Shown piece by piece: positions 36,610 through 49,453 of a stretch of DNA of 64,000 nucleotides. Both the position numbers and the translations under genes were made by a program. Source of the stretch: Lutraria lutraria (taxonomy: Eukaryota; Mollusca; Bivalvia; Venerida; Mactridae); assembly GCA_964023205.1 (NCBI GenBank), contig OZ026848.1, positions 3,028,501-3,092,500 on the forward strand. The letters run 5' to 3'. The notes under the pieces were generated by a model. It saw only the letters and a list, made by a program, of their open reading frames with translations, was not told where the DNA came from and did no database searches. Position 1 is the first letter of the stretch, and each line of letters starts with the position of its first letter.

Positions 36610-38080
36610 CTAGAAGCCCAAGGGCAACATGTTGAGCCCCTGTTTAGCCAGCTTGTGATCTTGACCTTTGAACTACAAGTATGGGTGATATTCATGACAC
36701 ATCATTTCATTGAAGTAAACTTTTATACCAATTTATTTAAAAATCCTTGAATGCAAACAGAAGTTACAGCCCAGACAAGGAAAATATATTTGACCGAATG
36801 TGTAATCTTGACCTTTGACCTATAAAAATCTGGGTGTTGCCCAAGACACATGGTCGCATTGTATTATGGCAAGTCATTTTTAAATAATTCAATGCATAAG
36901 GGAGACACAGCCCTGACAAGGTGTATAATGATTATTGCTTAGGTTTGACCTCTAAGTGTGACCTTGACCTTTGAGCTAGAGACCTTGTTCTTACGCACTG
37001 CACACCGCCTCATGGTGTTTTACAATTATACCAAGTTATCTTAAAAAGTTTCAATGCATAAGGGAGATACAGCCCGGACAAGGTGTATAATGCTCATTTT
37101 TGACGTTTGACCTCTAAGTGTGACCTTGACCTTTGAGCTAGAGACCTGGATCTTGCGCACTGCACACCGTGTCATGGTGTTTAACAATTATGCCATGTTT
37201 AACAATTATGCCAAGTTATCTTAAAAAGTTTCTATGCATAAGGGAGATACAGCCCGGACAAGGTCTATAATGCTCGTTTTTTGTTTGACCTTTAAGTGTG
37301 ACCTTGACCTTTGAGCTAGAGACCTGGATTTTGCGCACTGCACACCGCCCCATGGTGTTTAACAATTATGCCAAGTTATCTTAAAAAGTTTCTATGCATA
37401 AGGGAGATACAGCCCGGACAAGATCTATAATGTTCGTTTTTTATGTTTGACCTCTAAGTGTGACCTTGACCTTTGAGCTAGAGACCTGGATTTTGCGCAC
37501 TGCACACCGCCCCATGGTGTTTAACAATTATGCCAAGTTATCTTAAAAAGTTTCTATGCATAAGGGAGATACAGCCCGGACAAGGTCTATAATGCTCATT
37601 TTTGATGTTTGACCTCTAAGTGTGACCTTGACCTTTGAGCTAGAGACCAGGATTTTGCGCACTGCACACTGTCTGATGGTGTTTAACAATTATGCCAAGT
37701 TATCTTAAAAAGTTTCTATGCATAAGGGAGATACAGCCCGGACAAGGTCTATAATGTTCGTTTTTTATGTTTGACCTCTAAGTGTGACCTTGACCTTTGA
37801 GCTAGAGACCTGGATTTTGCGCACTGCACACCGCCCCATGGTGTTTAACAATTATGCCAAGTTATCTTAAAAAGTTTCTATGCATAAGGGAGATACAGCC
37901 CGGACAAGGTCTATAATGCTCATTTTTGATGTTTGACCTCTATGTGTGACCTTGACCTTTGAGCTAGAGACCAGGATTTTGCGCACTGCACACTGTCTCA
38001 TGGTGTTTAACAATTATGCCAAGTTATTTTAAAAAGTGTCAATGCATAAGGGAGATACAGCCTGGACAAGGATCCGGACG
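36610..38080 (+). repeat. 162-bp tandem satellite, about nine units
   Basis: The word AGGGAGATACAGCC recurs at 37061, 37241, 37401, 37563, 37725, 37887 and 38049 (AGGGAGACACAGCC at 36899). The period is 162 bp, except one interval lengthened by an 18-bp 'TTAACAATTATGCCATG' duplication. Units contain 'TGACCTTGACCTTTGAGC' and 'TTGCGCACTGCACACCG'. The two leftmost units (36610-36890) are much diverged, and the central ones nearly identical. Confidence 0.92.
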
Positions 38081-38084
38081 GTCA

Positions 38085-38085
38085 C

Positions 38086-38132
<47 letters not shown>

Positions 38133-38183
38133 CACTCACTCACTCACTCACTCACTCACTCACTCACTCACTAACTAACTAAC
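38085..38183 (+). repeat. (CTAA)n-(CTCA)n-(CTAA)n microsatellite
   Basis: A compound tetranucleotide array immediately follows the last satellite unit. A central CTCA block is flanked by CTAA blocks. A GC-richer 'GTCGAGCTCACCGCAGG' segment follows at 38216-38242. Confidence 0.95.
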
Positions 38184-38485
38184 GTACAGACACGCAACGG
38201 CCATTGTGGCTACTAAGTCGAGCTCACCGCAGGCGGGCTCGACAAAAAAGTGAGTAAATACATGTACTATTCCTCTGGCTTAATAAAAATTCGGAGATGG
38301 GGGGGGGGGGGGGGGAGTGTAATTAAAAAAGTTGCTTGTCAATATTTTGAAGTTGGATAACACCTAAGAAAGAAAGAACTGATATTGAATGGCAAAAAAT
38401 TGACAAATAAAATGGATGTAAAGTGACAGAGATATTGTAACACAAGTGTCATCTAATTTATAAGTATGAATGTAAGGGAAACAAC

Positions 38486-38622
38486 TACAATCAAACCTGT
38501 GATAGCGGCCACCTCCGAATAAATCACCTTGTTATTTAGGCCATTCTTTAAAAGCAATCAATGGCTTTTATGCATAGAGTGGCCTTTCTTCAGAAGTTGT
38601 CACTAACACAGGTTTTGCTGTA
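38486..38622. repeat. MITE family A, copy 5
   Basis: Starts TACAATCAAACCTGTG and ends CACAGGTTTTGCTGTA. Confidence 0.75.
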
Positions 38623-39339
38623 TATAATAAGAAGAAATTGCAGAAAAGACTGAATTTTGATATAATTAACTTATGGAAAGATAAGTCTGGGAAGAGAAAC
38701 ACCATAGAAATTAGCAATTATCAGAAAACAAAATCATTATACTAAATCAATCTAACTTCTCTGAAAAGTTTAATTGATTTGAAACTTCAAGCTGGTCAGC
38801 CTGGTTTGACACTGAGAGATAAACATCTGTGGACAATAATGACTCCCACAACAAACAAAATATGAAAATTATCAGGTTAAAATTTATTGTCATTAACAAA
38901 CTGTAAATAAATGTTCCTGATTTATACCCACTGCATCTCAATCAGGATGTTTGCATATAAAAATCTAATGAGTCTAAAATGCAATAAAGTTTTGCAACAG
39001 GACACATCTTTTTACTGGTCCAGGCAGCATTTAATTACATCATTTGATATGATATGAAAAAAAAATATGACACCATTTAAATAATTTGTTGAACAGTAAT
39101 AATTAATGAACAATCCATCAATTTTGTCTACAATATAATATTGAACTATCCATTAATTTTGTGTACATCTGACAATTACTGAACATTATCTATCAATTTT
39201 GTGTACATCAATACTGAAGAATCGTGCAAAACCATCATTTAGCAAGATTCTGTGACATAAACAAAATAGGGGTTGAATCATGGACAGGATCGAACTTAGG
39301 GCACACGACGATATACTGATTGTCAATGCATTTAAGTAT
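38623..39339. other. gene-free stretch
   Basis: A degenerate triplicate of 'CCATCAATTTTGT.TACA' lies at about 39112-39210. Nothing else supported. Confidence 0.35.
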
Positions 39340-39962
39340 TACAGTGTAACTTCTGAAAGCCGGACACCCATGGGACCGGCCAAAATGTCCAGATTTTTAA
39401 AAATATTTATTAATCAAAATCTAATATTTTCTTGAAAGGTAGATAATGACAATACAATTTTACTTACAAGAACGAACCAGTCAAAATTGTTAATATAGTA
39501 AGTTTAAATATTTGGGAATATATTTTAGTAAAAGTGGTTCATTTTACAAATCGAGGACTCAGCACAACACTGTCGTAACTTGTTCTTATTTTAATATGAG
39601 TCACGACATTGTTGCATTGAACCCTCAAAATACAAGTTGACATAATTATTGTGATTCTAACACATGTCAAAATAAACTAACAACACTGATTGGTGAACAA
39701 TTGAAAGAGGGGACATTGATATTTTACCTCAGGGTTTATAATCGTGGGACTAATTAAGATTAAGTTCTGCACTGTCCGGATTTTGGAAGTAAAATTGCAC
39801 TTACTTACCGGTAAACCAAAATTGATAAAAATATCGTCCAGAATTCAGAAATTCCGGAATTCAGAAGTCTAATTTACATTGAAATAGAGGGAGAAATTTC
39901 ATGACCAAGAAAATCGTCCAGATTTAAAAAGTTTCCGGATTTTAGAGGGAAGTTACACTGTA
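39340..39962. mobile_element. TIR element (TACAGTGTAACTTC ends) carrying a nested hairpin MITE
   Basis: The left end TACAGTGTAACTTC is mirrored by GAAGTTACACTGTA at the right. 'GTCCAGATTT' and 'CCGGA' phrases are repeated at both ends in inverse orientation. Family C hairpin (39548-39632) interrupts it. No coding frame. Confidence 0.7.
39548..39632 (+). repeat. hairpin MITE family C, copy 4
   Basis: Diverged copy, in the same orientation as 12261-12346 (loop TTGTTCTTATTTTAATATG), nested in the 39340-39962 element. Confidence 0.75.
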
Positions 39963-41478
39963 TATGAGATTTATAAAAGTTTAGTATACCTGGGTTGTCC
40001 CAACATTTTACCAGGATCCAGCAAACAGTGCTATAAGATATTATGCTAAAGTATTATGATCAAGGCTGATGGTACAATAAGATGATGGAACCACACGCAT
40101 GATGATGTCATATGACAGTGATTCAATGATATGATGCATAAAACAGATTACTATGCAGGGGGTAACACTTTTTTAGTCACGGAAGTTCTTCAACAATTAT
40201 GCACTTATAAGAAAAAATTACATCAACTTCTTACAAATCGCAGAGTAACAGAATGATTCTTCCTCCAATTTTTTAATGTTCTTATAATTGTGTTTGGAGG
40301 GTTTTGGACGAGGTTTGGAGAAGTTATAATTTAGGGAAGCATTTTAGGGAAGGTGGTATTTTAGGGGATGAGGAATTTTAGGTAAAGTAATATTTTTGTG
40401 AAGGTGGTATTTTAGGAAAGGTGGTATTCTGGAGAACTTGTGGGCTGTTTTGTATATTTTTGTTTTGAATTCTTTTATTACGATTGTTAATTGGCTTTGT
40501 TCAATATTATTGAACCACATCATCAAATAAATCACCAACAAAATATGTATGTATTAGTTAATATGTCAGCAAGAGACGGGGAACTTGCTAACCTCTATAG
40601 TTATGCAATCTTTCATCCTAAAACTCAGTTGAAACAATACAAAAAAACACATATTTTTTACAATAAATTTCCCATAATTTGCCTATAAATAGTGAATTTA
40701 CACCTCTGAGACCTTAATTACTTAGGTAGATGACAGTAAAAAAGTAATAAATAACCTGTTTACAGGCAGAAATTCTGTTCTTCCCATACAATATCTGTTT
40801 AATTACTGGGGTAGTCATCAAAATACTGAGTGATATGAAAACCTGAGACACTAAGTAAGTAGCTATAAAAGTCTGAAGTACTTTTAGTATCATAATTTCT
40901 TAGTAGAAGTATGCAGACCAGAGAACAGTTTTAACTGAGGTTGTATAGTACTGACTTAGGGCTGAGGAGTTGAGGGAGGGGGCTTAAAAAATCAAAACAA
41001 AAGGGGCTATATCCCCCAAGTTAAATGCAAGTGAAAAAAAGAAGAACCCCATATAATTTTATAATATAACAGAACAAAAGACAAGCATGAGGTCTATCAA
41101 AGTGACTGAACCTATCATCCCTTAATTTACAAGACTTTGTGTGATCTAAAAGTACAAATTGTTATTTTATAATAATATGTTATGTAATAAGTAGTGAAAC
41201 ACACCTTCAACCATAAAAATAATGAATTGTTTTAAATTAGTGATATATTACCAAGTCTGATTATTTATGCATTATTTATGCACTAATAATTCATCTGTAT
41301 GAACACATCAAACAACAATCAATGCAATAAATTGTAAGCTGACAGTTTTATTTCACTTGTGTTTAAACAAGGCAACAACATGTTACAGTCAGGCCGACAT
41401 TTGGCAACTTTTCCAGCTTAACAGGATTCCTAGTCAGAGACCTTAACAACTTGATCACAGAGGCCTTCTAAACAATTA
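39963..41478. other. gene-free stretch with a small tandem array
   Basis: Apart from the 17-bp array at 40320-40436, nothing is supported. Confidence 0.35.
40320..40436 (-). repeat. degenerate 17-bp tandem array
   Basis: About six to seven units of the type AAGGTGGTATTTTAGGG, with substitutions and one short unit. The minus-strand translation 'PKIPHPLKYHLP' comes from the array. Confidence 0.7.
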
Positions 41479-41640
41479 TACAGTCAAACCTGTGTAAGTG
41501 GCCACCTCTGAATAAATGCCACCCTCTTAAATAAAAATAATTTTCTTTAACAAACATCATTGATTAATCAGAGCAATTATGAATGCCGACTAAAGACCAC
41601 CTGTCAATAATGGTCATAATTATGATGTATTTCCCAAGGG
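41479..41640. repeat. MITE family A, copy 6, right end lost
   Basis: The left end TACAGTCAAACCTGTGTAAG is intact and 'GACCACCTGTCAATAATGG' is recognisable. The right terminal repeat is degraded or truncated after about 41640. Confidence 0.6.
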
Positions 41641-41964
41641 TTAATTTGGCAGTATTTCACAATGGATGATACATACCAAGATAAGGGAGAAATGAAAATG
41701 ATTTTTTTTTTCCAATTAGACAAATAACATCAACAGGTATCTACAAACAAAGGAAATAGAAAACACATTCATATAATTAATAATCAGTCTTTGAATTAGT
41801 GGATTGGCCCCTGCCTGAAAGGATTTTTTTCCTTCTTTAAGTCCTTTGGGGGACAACCTAGTTTTAGAGTTTCCTTCATGAAGTATATAGTCACTTAAAT
41901 ATGTGAACTATGTGAAAAATGGTTCTAATAAAAGATGAGGCATTATAATTATGAATTATGATTA

Positions 41965-43443
41965 AGGCCACACCAATTTAATAACTTGTTCATCGGATTT
42001 TTTGTCTGAAAAGAGCAAGCGAGCGAGCGAAATATTTTTATTAATATTATTTTTTACTTTTCCAATTTGACCGAGCGAGCGAGCGAAAAAATAATTTTAA
42101 TATTTTTTTTCATTTTCCTTCTTTCAAAACAAGCGAAAAAAACTTAAAAGCTTTTCTATTTCAAACAAGCATGTGATCAAGCAAATAACCTTAGGCTTAC
42201 CAGTGAAAACACTTTTAATGTCTTTATTCTATTCTTTTTATATGAAAATTGATAAATCACCCATAAAGAAACACACAAAAAATAGATTAAACTTACAGAA
42301 CAATACCATGTATAGCATATACTTGTTACAATTACTAAAATAAAACGACATAATATTGTATACTGAATCTATCACTGGAATGACACTGTACACAACTTGG
42401 ACACAAGATATAACTGTTTAATTTTGGAGACATGTTTTTAAAGAATTTACCCTTAATTCCTATGTAAACTAGAACCATGAGTGAAGGATAGACCCACACC
42501 AAATGTTCTAAGATATCTTCAGTATACTGGTATACTTAAATTGATAGAAATAACAATAATCTGTGTGAATGTGCCACAAAATTCTGTGTCAAAAGTCAAA
42601 TTTTTAATATTAAATTTAAAATTTTAATTTGCATGTTAATTTGACCACGGAAGTAATAACAGACAATTCTGTGATTTGACTACTGATAACCGATGTCAAC
42701 GAACTTTAGCCACTCCGTGTACAACTACCGTCTGAACAGTGTTATTCTAATTCGTTCTTTACAATGGGTACGAAAGTTTGTTTAAGTTTAACTTGTCAAC
42801 GTTTCGTTGACGTGTCATGTAAACTCAGATTATTTGAAAAGCAAATTTTCGAGAATAGGTGATTTTTACCATGACACCGGCAGTTATTCACCATTGCACC
42901 AGTTTTGTTTTCAAAACGGGTTTTAATGTGTGATTTTTCCACACACAACAAATTAAATATTCAGTTTTTGAAGGCTGGGCAAAATCGAAAGAGTCTCGCC
43001 GTCACAAACAGTTGGACTAGGCGACGAGCGCTACCATCTTGGGAACTAACATCACCCGTATTCCTATTCCTCGCTACATTATATTTTATATGGTCTTATC
43101 TACGATAATCGACGTGTTTCTGATTGTCTATGATATCGCGTGCAGTTAACATTCTTCTTAGGTTTAAACATTCTGAATTACCGAATAAATTCATTTAAAA
43201 AATCAGCTACGATATTATACTATCTCGGTATTGTAAAGAGAGCCGCATATTTAATGGAGCAACACCGCAGAATACAATTTTGTAGTGATAAAATCCGGGA
43301 CACTGCACCGTTCCGGATTTTTTTAAAGATGTCGGCACGAGCAAGCGGTCGGAAGCAAAAAACAAAAAATAATATTATTTTTCTAATTTTGATAAAAAGC
43401 GAGCGGCAAATCTGATGAACAAGTTATCAAATTGGTGTGGCCT
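41965..43443. mobile_element. 1.5-kb TIR element (AGGCCACACC ends)
   Basis: The ends form a 36-bp inverted repeat with two mismatches. The left begins AGGCCACACCAATTTAATAA and the right, read inward, AGGCCACACCAATTTGATAA. Just inside the left end are 'GCGAGCGAGCGA' runs, and 'AAGCGAGCGGC' lies just inside the right. The central part (about 42640-43130) is CpG-richer. No transposase is visible, so it is non-autonomous. Target duplication is unclear, and the superfamily is unassigned. Confidence 0.75.
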
Positions 43444-44061
43444 AATCATTTAGAATTTTAGGTTATTCTATCCTATAAGGTTATATTTAGAACATTTTCA
43501 AATTAATGAACTCAGTTTGCTGTAAATAAGGCCTTGATTGAACAAAACCTTTTTTCAGTTAATGAAGACTGTTATTAAATAGACAGTATGTTGGTCATAT
43601 TTGACAGGTGCCCTTTCAATCTATTAAAGCACTATAAAACAACTCAGATAAATTGAATGACATTATCTACTATTAAAGGGTAAATTGGATATGATCAGAA
43701 GAAGAAATTTCATAGTACTGTCTATTTGAGAGGTCATTTATTATATTATAGCACTGTACAAACTGTAAAAAATACAGGGTTTTCATTAATATTCAGTACA
43801 ACAGATTTGGCTGGGTCAACGGGGCCGCCTAGTAAATATCGTACTTAAAATTTTCAAACTTGGAGGATTGTAACCGATTTTCTTGCGATTTTTACCAATA
43901 GTTTTCATCGGCAATTAGTTCTCAATGAAAACCCTAAATTTAGTATCGATCACAACAGATAATAATTTTAGACAACCAGTTTTCCTGAATTCTGTACTAG
44001 TGCTAACCTTGTCTTCCAAATGCACCTGTCAACTTCTCCACATGAATGATCAAAGGTGGAC

Positions 44062-44529
44062 CACAGGCACTCGATTCCGTGATTTTTATACGTTTACAGA
44101 CATTATTTTTCAATTTCACTCATCAATCAACGCAAATCTGTTGAAAGAAAAATCTTCATTTTTTCCCTTATTGAGTGTATAAAAACACCAAGGTAGTGAA
44201 CTCGCCATTTTTTCGTTTGACGGAAGTGACAAAATAAGCGTGGGTCCCGGCTTTCCTTGTAAAAGCTGTCAAAACGTTTAAAGTTGGGGCACACTACAAT
44301 GAAAGCAAGGTTCCCGGAAAGCACGTGCAGATTAGAAGGAAAGCCGGGACCCACGCTTTTTTTGTCACTTCCGTCAATCGAAAAGATGGCGGCTGCACTT
44401 CCTTGGTGTTTTTATACACCCAATATAAAGGAAAAAATTGAAGATTTTTCTTTCAACAGATTTGCGTTGATGGGTGAAATTGAAAAATAACGTCTGTAAA
44501 CGTATAAAAATCACGAAATCGAATGCCTA
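44062..44529. repeat. large inverted duplication with head-to-head ATGGCG reading frames
   Basis: Two arms of about 200 bp (44062-44262 and 44337-44529) are inverted copies around a spacer of about 75 bp. They share words such as 'CGTGATTTTTATACG', 'CAACAGATTTGCGTTGAT' and 'AGCGTGGGTCCCGGC'. In the right arm, plus strand, ATGGCGGCTGCACTTCC (44385) opens a 34-codon frame (MAAALPWCFYT...). The left arm, minus strand, has the matching ATGGCGAGTTCACTACC, with a stop after about 30 codons. The peptide is not recognised. ETS-like CACTTCCG and AAGATGGCGGC words give the arms a promoter-like look. It may be a foldback transposon or a duplicated first exon with promoter. Confidence 0.65.
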
Positions 44530-46432
44530 TGAGGTGGACAACAAATGGCCATCTAAGGCTTAATACTTGACCAAAATCACTGAGAACATGACTGTGTCCT
44601 GGCATGAGTTTGAGCTCACAAACTCAATGTCCATAGACTGGAAATTCTACAAATTGAGACATGCAGATGTCAGCTCCCCCCCCCCCATATTGATGGGATT
44701 ATCTTACATACTGAAAATAGAGGATGAGTTTGTCTGTATCCTACAAACATGTAAATTAGGTTTATGTATAAACATAGTGACCAATCCTACAGCTAACTCA
44801 ATATTGCTTACACATTTATTTTCAATAAAAGAATAATAATAAGTTAGTATATAAATCAAATTTCACAATCACCCAGCAACAGTTTCATACACATACAACT
44901 TATGATCAAATTCTGTGGTTTTCTTTCCACACTTTTAACTTCATCGTACACTAAATAGATTTAATATGGGTTTCGTTTAAATCATGATGTATAAAAGGTA
45001 AAACATAATGTACATCAAGTGTAAACTGAATATGTAATATAGTTGCCTTCATCTGTCATACATACATGTATGAGCAATCCAACTTTACACAAACTTTAAA
45101 CCAAGAAGGTTTCGAAAATTATTTCAATACATTCTTATGAATCTATCATTTAATACAAATATGCCATTAAAAATTTCAAAAACAAAAATAAATCCAAATT
45201 GGTTTAATCGAATTATAACACATACTTACAGTCATAATTATGTAATTCTTAAGAAATCTTTTTACTTAAGTTAAAAGTCAGCAATAAAATTTATATCTTT
45301 TAACTTATTTAAACTTTCTTACCTCAAATTTATCACCACTACTTTACAAATCCACCGACTTCCTTTTTATTTTACCACTGATAAGTTCAACTCATAATGT
45401 GTATCTCAAAATGACAAAAAATTTAAACCCTATATAAACAAGGCTACGATTAATATGAAATTTGTCACTTAATGCTGCAGAATGCAACGATTTAAAATTT
45501 TAATCAAGTACACCCTACGTGAAATAGAGCACACATAATATAAATCACAGGTTCTAATTGAACTGTCCATTCATTCAGATAGAGTAACACAATTAAGATA
45601 TCTTGTTAAATAATCTTTTAAGTATTGATTAACAAACAGCTTAAATACCTTAATTAGACACTTTAATTATTTGTTCCAGCTCAGCAACTATAACACAATT
45701 ACATGAATAAGACTAAGAAATACATCCGCCTTAGTTGCTGATTATCTTCTACTCAAAGAGAGCAAGCCTTCCACTGTTGCTGCTATGATTCTAACAAGAC
45801 AATACAAGACTGAATCGGCTTGGCATCAATGCCATTTTGATAGCAGAATAGAAAGTGAATATTCTAGTCAGTGCAATTCTCTAAAATACCATTAACAGTC
45901 ACCTCTCCAGCAACATCTCTGGTGATATTAATAGAATGTAGTAAGTACTAGTAACACAACAATTTTATGTAGAGGAATTTAAAGGCATGACTTAAAATGC
46001 CAAATTCCATTAAAAAAAAAGAAAAAAAGAAATGATCGATTATAATTGATTATAATATCATTTTGAGACTCAGATATTTATTTACGGTAGATGTTTGATT
46101 TGAACAAAGTCCCTAGTGTAACTATGTTAAGAAATTAGGGACCATTACCCTAGGTCGGGTGTCACATGACACCTCAATATGGGATCAAGCAACAACTATG
46201 ATAGAATGATAAGTTGTTCAAATGTGAGTTCAGTAAAAACAATTCATTGTTAGTACCATATCAGGTACAAACAATAATTATTGTTTTCATATAAAGTACC
46301 ATTCTTATTGACCAACCACAATTCCAAGAAATTAATGTAAAATGTATGGAGATTATAATTAATTGTCATTCAAAAAAACAAACAAAAAGCATATGGACAG
46401 ACGGTCATGGTGTAAGAATTTAAATTATATAC
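44530..46432. other. gene-free stretch
   Basis: Nothing supported. Confidence 0.35.
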
Positions 46433-46574
46433 AGGGATGAGAATGGCAAATAAGAAAAAAATCTAAAAGGCCGGGGGTCAAGGGGCCTTATGGACCCTTT
46501 CCAATCTCGAAATCATCTTCGGGAGGCTCTGAAAAAAGGGGAAATCCACCGATTAGCTGGAAATTCTCATCCCT
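46433..46574. repeat. short MITE (AGGGATGAGAAT ends)
   Basis: AGGGATGAGAATGGC at the left and GGAAATTCTCATCCCT at the right are inverted repeats. The interior is GC-richer than the flanks ('GGCCGGGGGTCAAGGGGCC'). Confidence 0.65.
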
Positions 46575-47239
46575 TTAGATATAAACAATATTCAGCCATG
46601 ATGATTTCTGAACTGTGAGCTCAGAGGGTTGGTCCATAAGTAATAGTAACATTATAATTGTTAATTGTTGGTCAGGTTAACCTATCATATGCATTAGAAA
46701 GGAATAAAAATGTCATAAAACTTAATGTCTTATGTGTTGATAAATTTTACAGGATATGAACATTCATTTGATAAAGAGATTGTACACTGTCTAGGATTTT
46801 TTATTTCAAAGTACAAGAACTATAGAATATAACATCGACACATTGTCGCCTCACACTTAATAATTAAGATTTAACACCAGAAATTCAAAGAAATCAGTAA
46901 TAAATATCTATAATTATAATGTATAAAATTTTATATATTTTAATAGGATGGCACAATAAAATTTCTTGTCTTACAAAATATTTGTGGTGTAATTATAAAT
47001 TTAAATTATCAGTTGAATGCTGACATTTGTAATAGATGAAAGAAAAAGGATGAATCTTACAAAACAATAGTTTCCCTGAATAGAAAAGGATCTCAAACTA
47101 TTTTAATTTTAGAAAATCAATGAACTTGACTGTGAAGTTGATTTGACAATACTTCAGTATTACAAGTTAAAAACGAACCTACTTATCTAAGGGTAGAAGA
47201 AGCATTAAATAATAAGTTTGTTTCTCAGGGTTATTGCAT

Positions 47240-47475
47240 GCTCATTAAAAATAGGGTAGGTACAATGTAGGTTGGGGCTTTTTTTGCTCATTAAAAATAG
47301 GGTAGGTACAATGTAGGTTGGGGCTTTTTTTGCTCATTCAAAATAGGGTAGGTACAATGTAGGTTGGGGCTTTTTTTGCTCATTAAAATTAGGGTAGGTA
47401 TACAATGTAGGTTGGGGCTTTTTTTGCTCATTAAAAATAGGGTAGGTACAATGTAGGTTGGGCTTTTTTTGTCTC
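47240..47475 (+). repeat. 46-bp tandem array, five units
   Basis: The units start GCTCATTAAAAATAGGG at 47240, 47286, 47332, 47378 and 47426 and contain 'GTACAATGTAGGTTGGGGC' plus a T7 run. The fourth unit carries a two-base insertion. The minus-strand peptide repeat 'NEQKKPQPTLY' is a by-product. Confidence 0.92.
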
Positions 47476-47836
47476 AAAAACATGTGAAACGGTAAAAAAT
47501 GAGAAAGTGGATTTTCCATTCCTCAGGCTAATAAAAAGTCAATTAAGGGTCGCCAGGGAAAATTAAGGTAGGTCAAGTTAACCAGAAATAAACAATTTTT
47601 TTAAGCAGAAATGCAAATCACTTGAAGATTATATTGTAATGCATTAGAAGACCCACAGTGTACCACTTACCTTACATTAGAAGCACTTAAGTCAGGCCCT
47701 GAATATCAAATTTCACAGCTAAAACATCACATGGGGATAGATTATGTAGTATTTTTCAAGGTGTGCTTATATGTAGTAAAATATTAGATGATATGGTGTC
47801 ATTTATAGTAAATGCGGTCATTCAAAATTATATAAC

Positions 47837-48016
47837 TACAGTAGAACCTCTCCAGAGCGGCCCTCTCTTAAAAAACAACCTCCATTCAGCAATAGCTTGA
47901 CTTTTTCCCACTGCATGATTTAACTATTAACTCAACCTCTCTATAGCAACAACCTCTCAAGAAAAATGCAAGTTAGTTTCTCCCAAAGGGTGTTGCTTCG
48001 GAGAGGTTGCACTGTA
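47837..48016. repeat. MITE family B, copy 3
   Basis: Starts TACAGTAGAACCTCTCCAG and ends GGAGAGGTTGCACTGTA. Both termini keep the TACAGT...ACTGTA form. Confidence 0.8.
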
Positions 48017-48789
48017 TATTTTGTGAACCTCATTTGTACATAATAACATTTCACAACAAAAATTACGTTAATCATTTGTAAAGCATTTAACTTACTTTAC
48101 AATACAATGCATCATTGTATCACTTAGATGCAAATAATAACTTTTACTAAAACTAAACATTCCAACAATCCTTATAGACATACCGTATATAAAGATAGTA
48201 AAACATGCACAGGAAACACTTGTCTTGAGACCTGAGCAGCAGTATCCCTGAGTTAAAACTTCAAATAAATGCCACCTTGAATAAAAACTATTTTGTTGTG
48301 TCCCAAAGATGGCAATTTATGTACCAGTAAGTGACAGTCTGCTTAACATTTGTAAGCATTTAAAATCACTCAACTATGGAAAAAAGTATTTCATATCAAG
48401 TTGGTAATTTAATTGCCATAATTATGTATTAAAGTTAATAAAAACATCAGTGCAACAGACAATTAAGCAGAAACATTCTATTTAGCACAGCATCTAATAA
48501 ATTATTTGATTTGCAAAACGGTCTAAAAGCTAATTACTACTAGATATTGCTGCCATATAATTCTCTGCCTTATTTGATAATAGGAGTGCACTGGGTATAT
48601 AGAGCTGTACATCGCCAAGCTACTTCCGATATACCATAAATAAAATAAACTCAGCCAGTTTTAAGAATTCAAGCTATTCTTTGTTTAAAGAGCAAAAAGC
48701 TAAGTGTTTTATTAAAAGCATATGAAAACAAGCTAGCTAGAATTTAGATATTTTCAAATTGATAGCTCTGCAGATTACACACAGGTTAA

Positions 48790-49136
48790 ATACAAAGGGG
48801 TTTGTTACGAAAAAAAAATCCAAAAAATTTTTTTCCATGTAACCCATATATATATAGAAGGGAAACAACTTCGACAATTCGAATTTTCCAACGCGTGTTA
48901 TAAACTTCCATGTTATTGCAATGCAGTACAAAATATTTAACTCATATATAGTGCAACGTATGGGCAACTCAACATGCTTACAGAAAATGTATACTTTTAC
49001 TACCTTTAAAGATATTCTAAACTCGCTATTGAAGATTTTTCACTCGAAAAATGGTCAAATTTTACAAAACGACACACTGTCGTAAAATCGCAGCGTGTAA
49101 TTTTTTTTGGATTTTTTTCGTGACAAACCCCTTTGG
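48790..49136. mobile_element. TTAA-flanked MITE (piggyBac-like target)
   Basis: 347 bp flanked by TTAA at 48786-48789 and 49137-49140. The inverted ends share CAAAGGGGTTTGT followed by ACGAAAAAAA and TCCAAAAAA. TTAA target use is characteristic of piggyBac elements. The terminal bases differ from the usual CCC start, so the assignment is tentative. Confidence 0.65.
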
Positions 49137-49453
49137 TTAAATAGACACAGAAATTAACAACAAATCAGTATAACCTAAATGATGCAGTAAAAATACTTAT
49201 TTGGAAAGATTCTATGTAAGATTTTATGGTCTTTTTTATATGAAATGTATAACCACATTTTATTCTCTTTTTCTAATATTATCTTTTTTAGAATACATGT
49301 ATCTTTTTCTATGAGTTAAAAACATTTTATTTAATTTCGAGTTAACTTCATTGTAACATATTACGCAATATTGTGTTTATTGAATTATCACTGCAGTTTT
49401 AGTATTTGTACTAACTTAATATTATGTTTTAATCATATTACTTTATTCACATG

